Below, piece after piece: positions 16,502 through 23,415 of a stretch of 35,795 nt of DNA (position 1 is the first letter of the stretch; every line of letters starts with the position of its first letter). Where the stretch lies: NCBI RefSeq assembly GCF_002584985.1, contig NZ_NUPZ01000001.1, positions 68,982-104,776 on the forward strand, in the 5' to 3' direction. The position numbers and the translations under genes were made by a program. This DNA comes from Bacillus sp. AFS029637 (GTDB taxonomy: Bacteria; Bacillota; Bacilli; Bacillales; Bacillaceae_G). The notes beneath the pieces were generated by a model. It was not told the origin of the DNA, did not search any database, and saw only the letters and a list, made by a program, of their open reading frames with translations.

Positions 16502-16527
16502 TTTTTTATCTACATGGCTCTTTTTTT
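16488..16527 (+). terminator. Attenuator terminator upstream of the permease
   Basis: A perfect 11-bp stem (16488-16498 with 16510-16520), an 11-base loop and seven T. It stands 65 bases before the permease start and in the same direction, so it must be bypassed for the permease to be expressed from the upstream promoter. Confidence 0.9.
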
Positions 16528-16591
16528 ATTACCCAAAAAGCTAGTAAAAAATGATGTTTAAGCAAACCTTACTACAAAGGAGTTAACAAAA

Positions 16592-17989
16592 ATGGAAACG
16601 AAAAAATGGGGATTATGGATTTTAACAGCTTTTGTTATCGGAAATATGGTTGGCGGTGGCGTGTTTATGCTCCCAGCAAATTTAGCACAAGTATCAGGTC
16701 CGATGGGTTCTACACTTGCATGGAGTATTACAGGACTTGGCGTATTTATGATTGCACTCGTATTTGGAAATTTAGCAATCCGTAAACCAGAATTAAAAGC
16801 AGGACCACAAAGTTACGCTCAAGCAATGTTCCCTTCAAAAAAAGCAGGTAAAGTTGCAGGATATAGTATGGCATGGGGATATTGGGCTGCGAACTGGGCT
16901 GCAACAGCATCTGTTATTATTTCCTTTGCTGGATATTTATCAACATTCTTTCCAGTTTTACAAAGTAAGCAAATCCTTTTTTCAACGAACGGATTTTCAC
17001 TAGAACTCGGAAAAGCTTTAACTTTCCTCGTATGTAGCCTTATGTTATGGGGAATTCAATATATTCTTTCTCAAAATATTGACCAGGCTGGTAACATGAA
17101 CCTTCTTGCTACTATCGCAAAAATTATTGGATTTACAATGTTTATTGTGATTACATTATTCATTTTCAATGCCTCTAATTTTGGAGACGGTCAAACATTT
17201 ATGAATGAAGCTGGACAATCTATTTCGTTAGGTGGGCAAATTAATTCAGCTGCTATCGCAACACTTTGGGCATTTATCGGTATTGAGTCTGCTGTAATGC
17301 TTTCAAACCGTGCAAAATCTCAGCGCGATGTAAAGAAGGCTACGATTTTCGGCTTAATTATCGCTCTTCTTATTTACATGTCAATTACTTTACTTACAAT
17401 GGGAGCTCTTCCGCAAGATGCTTTAAAGGAATCTCAAAAACCATTAGTAGACGCATTAAATTTAGCAATTGGCAATAAAGGTGCCTACATCATGGCTTTA
17501 CTTGCACTTGTATCTTTGTTTGGATCTACTGTTGGTTGGATTGTTGTGAGTTCAGAAGTACCTTACCAGGCAGCAAAAAATGGACTTTTCCCTAAGTTTT
17601 TCGGCAAAACAAATAAAAAAGGAAGTCCTTCAAAATCATTACTCATTACAAATGTAATGACACAAATTTTCTTATTTTCAACGATTTCTGGTTCTGTTTC
17701 AGAAGCATATAATTTCGCTATCATCGTAGCAACATTAGCATATTTAATTCCATACCTTGTTTCTACCTTGTACCAATTAAAATTAGTTATTACAGGAGAA
17801 ACGTATGATGTAATGCCAGGCTCTCGAGTAAAAGATGGAATCATTACTATATTGGCATTGGTATACTCCATTTGGGTTATCAAAACGGGAACAGCTGATT
17901 TAAAAACATTCTTCTTAGGAATTGGATTGTTTATATTAGGTCTGATTCTTTACCCAATACTAATGAGAGACTCACAAAAAACAAATTAA
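16592..17989 (+). CDS. Basic amino-acid permease/antiporter, APC superfamily (histidine transport inferred)
   Basis: A 465-residue membrane protein of the basic amino-acid/polyamine antiporter branch of the APC superfamily, with about 12 helices. Helix 1 carries GNMVGGGVFMLPANLA. Family members exchange or import Arg, Lys, ornithine or His (for example histidine/histamine antiporters). The ATG at 16592 follows AAAGGAG at nine bases. What singles it out is the upstream leader with four His codons and an attenuator. That suggests expression rises when charged tRNA-His is scarce and that the substrate is histidine or a histidine precursor; this is inference, not a motif-level call. No decarboxylase or his gene adjoins it, which argues for uptake rather than exchange. 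It ends at a bidirectional terminator. Confidence 0.85.
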   Translation: METKKWGLWILTAFVIGNMVGGGVFMLPANLAQVSGPMGSTLAWSITGLGVFMIALVFGNLAIRKPELKAGPQSYAQAMFPSKKAGKVAGYSMAWGYWAANWAATASVIISFAGYLSTFFPVLQSKQILFSTNGFSLELGKALTFLVCSLMLWGIQYILSQNIDQAGNMNLLATIAKIIGFTMFIVITLFIFNASNFGDGQTFMNEAGQSISLGGQINSAAIATLWAFIGIESAVMLSNRAKSQRDVKKATIFGLIIALLIYMSITLLTMGALPQDALKESQKPLVDALNLAIGNKGAYIMALLALVSLFGSTVGWIVVSSEVPYQAAKNGLFPKFFGKTNKKGSPSKSLLITNVMTQIFLFSTISGSVSEAYNFAIIVATLAYLIPYLVSTLYQLKLVITGETYDVMPGSRVKDGIITILALVYSIWVIKTGTADLKTFFLGIGLFILGLILYPILMRDSQKTN

Positions 17990-18021
17990 AAAAAGAGAAG
18001 CTTCTGGCTTCTCTTTTTTAT
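17988..18021. terminator. Bidirectional terminator, permease / GGDEF-EAL gene
   Basis: Arms 17994-18001 and 18007-18014 (8 bp, extendable by A:T pairs) with a 5-base loop. T runs follow in both directions, serving both converging genes. Confidence 0.85.
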
Positions 18022-19724
18022 TAGAAATCTGTAATTAACTTTCCTTTTAACTCTCCTACAGATAAAGGTTTCGCATAATAAAATCCTTGTACGTAATCAC
18101 AACCCATGGATTGTAGTAAACTTTCTTGTTCTACGTTTTCTACCCCTTCAGCAACTACTGCTAAATTTAAACTATGGGCAATTTCAATAACAGATTTTAC
18201 AATTGTTCGCTCTGGTTGCGCGTGTTCATAATGGAATTCACGAATAAAATTACGATCAATTTTTACGATATCAAGTGGTAGTTGTTTTAAATAATATAAA
18301 GAAGAATAGCCCGTTCCAAAATCATCTAAAGCAATTAAAACGCCCATACTTCTGATTTCTTGTAATGTAGCGATAATATAATCGAAATGGCGAACAGCAA
18401 TACTTTCCGTTATTTCTAAAATTAAACGATTCGGAGGAAAACCTGTTCTCCTTAAAATACTACGTACAGACAAAATAAAACGCTTTTGCATTAATTGTTG
18501 TATCGATAAATTCACTGATAATTTTAATCCTTCTTCATACTCTGGTAATGTTTTAAACAATCGGCATGATTTTTCTAATACCCAGTCCCCTAGTTTTATA
18601 ATAAGTCCACACTCTTCAGCTACAGGGATAAATTCACTTGGTGAAATAGGACCTTCTGCTGTCGTACAGCGTACTAATGCCTCAACACCAGTATATTTCT
18701 TCGTTTTCAAATCAATGATAGGTTGTAATGCCACATCTAATTCTTCATCACGAATTGCCTTTTGCAAGGCGAACTCAATCTTCATTCTACGATTTATTTT
18801 GGCACGTAACTCATCTGTAAAGAAACACGCCGCGTTCCTGCCTTGTTCTTTCGCACTGTACATAGCTAAATCCGAATTTTTCAATAGTGTTTCCACATCT
18901 TGTCCATCTTGTGGATATGAACAAAGCCCTAGACTAGCTGAAATGTATACTTCATGACCTTCCAGCATAAATGGTGCCTGAAAACATGACAATACAGATG
19001 TCGCTAGCTGCCTCATCTCATCTTGTGTATGTTTTTTTGTTAACAGTACAAATTCATCTCCACCAAGCCTAGCCAGAACATCTTTCTCTCCTAACACATA
19101 ATGCAATCGTGAAGCGACTTCACTTAAAAGTAAATCTCCTATCATATGACCTAACGTATCATTTACTAATTTAAAACGATCTAAATCAAAGTAAATCATA
19201 CCAAATTCTATTTTCTCTACAATCATCTTATTTACAGTCGTAATTAACTGTAAACGATTTGGTAAACTCGTTAACGCATCATGGTATGCAAGTTCTCTAT
19301 ATCGACTTTCGCTTAACCGTAATCTTTGTTCTGCTTCTTTTCTACTACTAATATCATTTCGGATCGCAATAAACTGATATGGCTCTCCTTTTTCATTTAA
19401 AAATGGAACAATTGTTGTTTTAACCCAATAATATGTACCATCTTTTGCTTTATTTCGAATTTCTCCTGTCCAAACTTTTCCATTCAAAATACGCTTCCAT
19501 AGTATTTGAAAAAATGCTTTCGGATGATATCCTGAATTTAAAATACGATGATCTTTTCCCATTAGCTCTTCTCTTGTATATTTAGAGATTTCACAAAACT
19601 TATCATTTACATATGTAATAAGACCTTTTCGATCTGTAATTGCAACAATTGAAGACTCATCTAATGCCATCTTTAAATCTCGCAATGAAGAGTCATATAA
19701 TGCATGACCTCTTTGTTCTAGCAT
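18021..19724 (-). CDS. PAS-GGDEF-EAL cyclic-di-GMP turnover protein
   Basis: A 567-residue cytoplasmic signalling protein with no transmembrane segment. A PAS domain (about 18-130, with a PAC end [20 protein letters not shown]) precedes a GGDEF domain (motif RLGGDEF at 220-225) and an EAL domain from about 320. The GGDEF is canonical. The allosteric I-site RxxD expected at 212-215 reads GEKD, so product inhibition is probably lost. The EAL domain has EAL (348-350), [17 protein letters not shown] and AEGVE, so phosphodiesterase activity is also expected. The net activity cannot be told. The ATG at 19724 is preferred over one at 19730 because AAGGAG lies eight bases before it. Monocistronic. 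Confidence 0.92.
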   Translation of the reverse strand: MLEQRGHALYDSSLRDLKMALDESSIVAITDRKGLITYVNDKFCEISKYTREELMGKDHRILNSGYHPKAFFQILWKRILNGKVWTGEIRNKAKDGTYYWVKTTIVPFLNEKGEPYQFIAIRNDISSRKEAEQRLRLSESRYRELAYHDALTSLPNRLQLITTVNKMIVEKIEFGMIYFDLDRFKLVNDTLGHMIGDLLLSEVASRLHYVLGEKDVLARLGGDEFVLLTKKHTQDEMRQLATSVLSCFQAPFMLEGHEVYISASLGLCSYPQDGQDVETLLKNSDLAMYSAKEQGRNAACFFTDELRAKINRRMKIEFALQKAIRDEELDVALQPIIDLKTKKYTGVEALVRCTTAEGPISPSEFIPVAEECGLIIKLGDWVLEKSCRLFKTLPEYEEGLKLSVNLSIQQLMQKRFILSVRSILRRTGFPPNRLILEITESIAVRHFDYIIATLQEIRSMGVLIALDDFGTGYSSLYYLKQLPLDIVKIDRNFIREFHYEHAQPERTIVKSVIEIAHSLNLAVVAEGVENVEQESLLQSMGCDYVQGFYYAKPLSVGELKGKLITDF

Positions 19725-19730
19725 GCGCAT

Positions 19731-20169
19731 CTCTCCTTGCTTCCTATCTGACTAAAACACAACTCGTTTCTCTTCATAGAAATAGAGATATTTCATTTCC
19801 TCATAATAGACCTTTACATAAACAATAGTTTTAAATAGGCCGATTAAAATAACATAATATTATTTGTAGTAAAAAGCAATATAATACCGTTTCAATTATA
19901 AGTAGTAGCTTCTCATCTCTCTGATTGTCTTTCCTTATTATACTGCATTCATTCTCTTACGTTCCTTTAACTAGCTCTATTCAACTAATTCCTCTTATAT
20001 TTAACTTCCATTCCTTACATATCAGAATAGAAGTTAAAACATACTATACAATTATTCGCGAATAATAATATAAAAATCTAAATTGGTATATATGTTTTTG
20101 AATTACAATAACAAAATATTAACATATTTTCACCTTTATTTTGGAAGTATTTTATAAATAATTACAGTA
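19731..20169. other. Gene-free stretch with a hairpin and a palindrome
   Basis: About 440 AT-rich bases with no convincing open frame on either strand. It should hold the promoter of the GGDEF-EAL gene, but I could not fix one. A 13-bp interrupted hairpin lies at 20000-20038 and a perfect 16-base palindrome at 20051-20066. Confidence 0.5.
20051..20066. promoter_or_regulatory. Perfect 16-base palindrome
   Basis: ATTATTCGCGAATAAT is self-complementary. Its GC-centred core stands out from the AT-rich surroundings. It fits none of the CodY, Fur, PerR, Rex, cre or TnrA consensus sites that I know. A protein-binding site is possible. Confidence 0.35.
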
Positions 20170-20171
20170 TT

Positions 20172-20206
20172 AAACTAAAAAAAGAGGATCACCTCTTTTT
20201 TTAGTC
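20172..20206 (-). terminator. Terminator after the small coat-like genes
   Basis: A perfect 14-bp stem (20174-20187 with 20192-20205) with a 4-base loop; seven A and seven T form the lower stem. It overlaps the stop codon of the His/Gly-rich gene. Confidence 0.82.
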
Positions 20207-20529
20207 TAATACTGGTATGGTATTTGCTGATAACTTGGGTATGGAACTGGATATGGTGCTGGATATGTTACCGGGTACGGTGCTGGATAATAGCCTCCAC
20301 TTGTTGCACCTGTTAATGCACCTGCTGTAAGCCCGCCTAACATGCCTCCTGCAAAACTTCCAGGGGAAAATCCGCCACCCCAAGAGCCACCTCCCCAGCC
20401 CCATCCACCACCGTGATGATGATGATGATCATAATGATTGTGTCCACCATGATGATTATGTCCGCCGTGATTATGGTACCCTCCATGATGATTACGATAA
20501 TACAAACCGTTATGTTCTATATAGTTCAT
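20206..20529 (-). CDS. His/Gly/Tyr-rich low-complexity protein, probable spore coat component
   Basis: A 107-residue protein of three parts. Residues 10-40 alternate His, Asn and Gly with a run of five His. A Gly/Trp-rich stretch follows, then a hydrophobic GGMLGGLTAGALTGATSGG segment resembling a glycine-zipper. The C-terminus repeats Pro-Tyr (YPAPYPV type). The ribosome-binding site AAGGAGAGAGG precedes the ATG. Composition fits small Bacillus coat or exosporium proteins; the His clusters could bind metal. The preceding gene on the same strand is a Tyr-rich short protein, and both lie behind a sigma-K-like promoter. I did not recognise a named family, and the coat role is inferred. Confidence 0.65.
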   Translation of the reverse strand: MNYIEHNGLYYRNHHGGYHNHGGHNHHGGHNHYDHHHHHGGGWGWGGGSWGGGFSPGSFAGGMLGGLTAGALTGATSGGYYPAPYPVTYPAPYPVPYPSYQQIPYQY

Positions 20530-20559
20530 TTTTCCTCTCTCCTTTTCAAGTTCCTCGCC

Positions 20560-20688
20560 TTAATAAGTGTTGTATGAATAATATGGATCTTGTTGATAAC
20601 CTGTATAATAAGAATAATCCTGGTAATATGGATAACTATATCCCCCATGACCAAATCCTCCAATTGGACGACCATACATTTTATTCAT
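20560..20688 (-). CDS. Short Tyr/Gly-rich protein, probable spore coat component
   Basis: A 42-residue frame beginning MNKMYGRPIGGFGHGGYSYP and ending in Tyr-rich residues; about one third of the residues are Tyr. AAAAGGGGG abuts the first ATG (20688). The second ATG (20679) lies nine bases from those G and is probably the true start, giving 39 residues. It is followed 30 bases later by the His/Gly-rich gene in the same direction. Tyr-rich short proteins are common in Bacillus spore coats, where tyrosines can be cross-linked. No homologue was recognised; the call rests on composition, ribosome-binding site and promoter. Confidence 0.6.
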   Translation of the reverse strand: MNKMYGRPIGGFGHGGYSYPYYQDYSYYTGYQQDPYYSYNTY

Positions 20689-20718
20689 CCCCCTTTTCTA
20701 TATCAAGACGTAATAATA

Positions 20719-20746
20719 TACTGTATGTAGGACAAATGCGGAAAGT
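20719..20746 (-). promoter_or_regulatory. Sigma-K-like promoter of the coat-like genes
   Basis: On the minus strand, CATACAGTA (20719-20727) fits the sigma-K -10 pattern CATANNNTA, with AC (20745-20746) 17 bases upstream. It is 31-40 bases before the first coat-like gene. This points to mother-cell expression late in sporulation. Confidence 0.5.
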
Positions 20747-20765
20747 ATAGGGAAATACCTATATT

Positions 20766-20793
20766 TTGTAAAAAACAAAAAACACTTTATAAT
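20766..20793 (+). promoter_or_regulatory. Sigma-A promoter of cls
   Basis: TTGTAA (20766-20771), a 16-base spacer and a perfect TATAAT (20788-20793). The transcript would have a leader of about 60 bases. Confidence 0.65.
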
Positions 20794-20862
20794 AAAAATG
20801 TCACATTATATCTCCTATTTAAAAAGTCTATATTCAAGAAAGATTAGAGGAATTATATAAAA

Positions 20863-22392
20863 ATGAAGAAACCTATCGTTCAATTATTATTAGTATTTAC
20901 AATTGTATCTATCGTTCTTTTACTTTTAGATATATCAGCTATCTCGCTATATACATTCGTGGGTGCGCTATGGTCTATAACAATCGTAGGGATTTCATTC
21001 GTTATTTTTATCGAAAATAGGTCTCCCCAAAGCACATTAGCTTGGTTTTTAGTATTGGCGCTTCTACCTATTATCGGGGTACTTTTATACTCTATTTTCG
21101 GTCGTAGCCGTTGGAGAAGAAAAAAACATCTCCATCGTTCAGAAGAACAAAGAAAATTATTCCGTGAAATATTAGAAGGAAGAAGATTAGAATTATCACT
21201 CACCGTTCCGTTACATGAACGTTCCGTACATTTAACAGAAGTCGTGCAAAAATTTGGAGGCGGTCCTGCCGCAGATAGAACAACGACAAAACTTTTAACA
21301 AACGGGGATCAAACATTCTCAGAAATTTTGCAAGCTATCGAGCAGGCAAAACATCACATACATATTCAATACTATATTTATAAATCTGATGAAATTGGTA
21401 CAAAAGTACGAGATGCGTTAATAAAAAAAGCAAAAGCTGGTGTTATTGTACGCTTCCTTTTTGATGGACTCGGAAGTAATACGTTAAGAAGGCGATTTTT
21501 ACAGCCTATGAAAGAAGCTGGTATTGAAATTGTAGAATTTGACCCTATTTTTTCAGCTTGGTTACTTGAAACAGTCAATTATCGTAACCATCGTAAAATC
21601 GTCATTGTAGATGGAGAAATTGGTTTTACCGGCGGGCTCAACGTCGGCGATGAATATCTTGGCCGTTCAAAAAAATTCCCAGTTTGGCGTGATAGTCATT
21701 TAAAAATAGAAGGAAAAGCATTGTATAAATTACAAGCAATCTTTTTAGAAGACTGGCTCTATGCCTCTAGCGGGTTGAATACTTATTCTTGGGAGCAATT
21801 TATGAATAGACAGTACTTCCCAGGGAAAGAAATTTCAAGTGCAGAAGGTGCTGTGCAAATTGTAGCGAGTGGACCAAGCTCTGATGATAAAAGCATTCGC
21901 AATACATTATTAGCAGTTATGGGCTCTGCAAAAAAATCAATTTGGATCGCTACACCATACTTTATTCCAGATCAAGAAACGTTAACATTATTACGCTTAA
22001 GTGCGATTTCTGGAATAGATGTACGCATTTTATATCCAGGTAAAAGTGACAGTATTATTAGCGATCAAGCATCTCAATCCTATTTCACTCCACTTCTAAA
22101 AGCCGGTGCTTCCATTTACAGTTATAAAGATGGTTTTATGCACGCCAAAATTGTACTCGTTGATGATAAAATTGCAACAATCGGTACCGCAAATATGGAT
22201 GTACGCAGTTTTGAATTGAATTATGAAATTATAAGTGTACTTTATGAATCAGAAACTGTGCATGATATTAAGCGAGATTTTGAAGAAGACTTTAAGCATT
22301 CTACTGAAATTAAATGGAACTCGTTCCAAAAAAGAAGTATAAAAAAACGAATATTGGAGTCTTTTATGAGGCTCATTTCTCCATTACTATAA
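20863..22392 (+). CDS. cls: Cardiolipin synthase
   Basis: A 509-residue membrane-anchored phospholipase-D family enzyme that joins two phosphatidylglycerols into cardiolipin and glycerol. Two N-terminal transmembrane helices (within residues 1-65) precede the catalytic part. Both HKD motifs are intact: HRKIVIVD at 243-250 and HAKIVLVD at 427-434, each followed by the usual GG or GT loop. Length matches bacterial Cls. The only ribosome-binding site seen (AGAGG) is about 12 bases from the ATG, which is long, so translation may be weak or the start slightly different. It has its own promoter and terminator. Other Cls paralogues are usual in this group, so it need not be the main one. Confidence 0.92.
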   Translation: MKKPIVQLLLVFTIVSIVLLLLDISAISLYTFVGALWSITIVGISFVIFIENRSPQSTLAWFLVLALLPIIGVLLYSIFGRSRWRRKKHLHRSEEQRKLFREILEGRRLELSLTVPLHERSVHLTEVVQKFGGGPAADRTTTKLLTNGDQTFSEILQAIEQAKHHIHIQYYIYKSDEIGTKVRDALIKKAKAGVIVRFLFDGLGSNTLRRRFLQPMKEAGIEIVEFDPIFSAWLLETVNYRNHRKIVIVDGEIGFTGGLNVGDEYLGRSKKFPVWRDSHLKIEGKALYKLQAIFLEDWLYASSGLNTYSWEQFMNRQYFPGKEISSAEGAVQIVASGPSSDDKSIRNTLLAVMGSAKKSIWIATPYFIPDQETLTLLRLSAISGIDVRILYPGKSDSIISDQASQSYFTPLLKAGASIYSYKDGFMHAKIVLVDDKIATIGTANMDVRSFELNYEIISVLYESETVHDIKRDFEEDFKHSTEIKWNSFQKRSIKKRILESFMRLISPLL

Positions 22393-22424
22393 GCAATCAA
22401 TGTATTATTGATTGCTTTTTCTTT
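22392..22424 (+). terminator. Terminator of cls
   Basis: A perfect 10-bp stem (22392-22401 with 22407-22416) overlapping the cls stop region, followed by TTTTTC. Confidence 0.85.
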
Positions 22425-22447
22425 TATATTTGTCCTTCTCCTTTTCT

Positions 22448-22476
22448 TTGCATACCATATTAAAACAAGTTATCAT
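22448..22476 (+). promoter_or_regulatory. Sigma-A promoter of the MoxR-VWA pair
   Basis: TTGCAT (22448-22453), exactly 17 bases, then TATCAT (22471-22476). It lies after the cls terminator and 42 bases before the MoxR start. Confidence 0.6.
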
Positions 22477-22518
22477 AAGATGTATTGCTTTATGAAAATA
22501 ATGTTAGGTGGGAAATAC

Positions 22519-23412
22519 ATGTTAGAAAAATTTCATATACATGCTGATTTAAAACAGCAGCTTTCTACAATTCATGAAAAGAATAAGCAAGAAGCTGGTG
22601 AAAATGCACATTTAATCGGTACAAAAATATATAAAGCGTCTGATAACAGCATTATCGAAGATGCTATTACAGCACTTCTTCTTGGCAAAAACATTCTATT
22701 AAAAGGGCCGACTGGTAGTGGTAAAACAGTACTAGCAGAAACTCTTTCTTCTTTATTCCAAAAACCAATGCATAGCATTAACTGCTCTGTCGACTTAGAT
22801 GTAGAAGGTATTTTAGGATACAACACATTGCAAACGAAAGATGGTGCATCTGAAGTAACATTCGTTAACGGTCCTCTTATGAAAGCAATGAAGAACGGTC
22901 ATTTCCTATATATTGATGAAATCAATATGGCAAAACCTGAAACGTTACCACTTCTTCACGGTGCATTAGATTACCGTAAAATGATTACAAACCCGTTTAC
23001 ACAAGAAGTTGTATACGGCGATGACGAATATCGTGTAATCGCTGCGATTAATGAAGGTTACGTTGGGACAAGCGAACTAAACGAAGCATTAAAAAATCGT
23101 TTCGTTATTATTGAAGTTCCTTACATCCAAGGTGATACATTAAAAGAACTATTATTAGCAGAATCAAAATTAAAAGATACTGCAACAATTGAAAAATTCG
23201 TTGCATTTGCAAGCGACCTTATGCCTTTAGCTCACGATGGACGTGTAAGTGAAGAAGCTGCCAGTATTCGTGGCATTATCGACGCATGTGATTTAGGTGT
23301 ATATATTCCTGTTATGCGTGCAATTGAACGAAGCATTATTGCAAAATTAAATGATGAAACAGAACAAATGACTGTCCGTGAATTAGCAGAAAGTTATTTC
23401 TTTGAGGGATAA
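22519..23412 (+). CDS. MoxR-type AAA+ ATPase (CbbQ/NorQ-like)
   Basis: A 297-residue AAA+ ATPase of the MoxR/AAA_5 class. Walker A GPTGSGKT is at residues 63-70, Walker B ends at Asp133-Glu134, and AAINEG matches sensor 1. These ATPases work with a von Willebrand A partner as chaperones that insert metals or remodel protein complexes; CbbQ-CbbO and NorQ-NorD are the models. The ATG at 22519 follows AGGTGGG; the longer frame upstream begins inside the cls terminator. The VWA gene starts three bases after the stop. B. subtilis has the similar pair yojN-yojO, of unknown role. No rubisco or nitric-oxide reductase adjoins it here. Confidence 0.88.
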   Translation: MLEKFHIHADLKQQLSTIHEKNKQEAGENAHLIGTKIYKASDNSIIEDAITALLLGKNILLKGPTGSGKTVLAETLSSLFQKPMHSINCSVDLDVEGILGYNTLQTKDGASEVTFVNGPLMKAMKNGHFLYIDEINMAKPETLPLLHGALDYRKMITNPFTQEVVYGDDEYRVIAAINEGYVGTSELNEALKNRFVIIEVPYIQGDTLKELLLAESKLKDTATIEKFVAFASDLMPLAHDGRVSEEAASIRGIIDACDLGVYIPVMRAIERSIIAKLNDETEQMTVRELAESYFFEG

Positions 23413-23415
23413 TTC

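Noticed and set aside
16414-16591. T-box riboswitch upstream of the permease
   Set aside because: No T-box sequence (AGGGTGGNACCGCG type) or specifier stem-loop was seen; the leader is short and the His codons lie in a translated frame.
22408-22518. N-terminal extension of the MoxR protein with a hydrophobic helix
   Set aside because: It begins inside the cls terminator and lies over the promoter; ATG 22519 has the ribosome-binding site and matches the family start.
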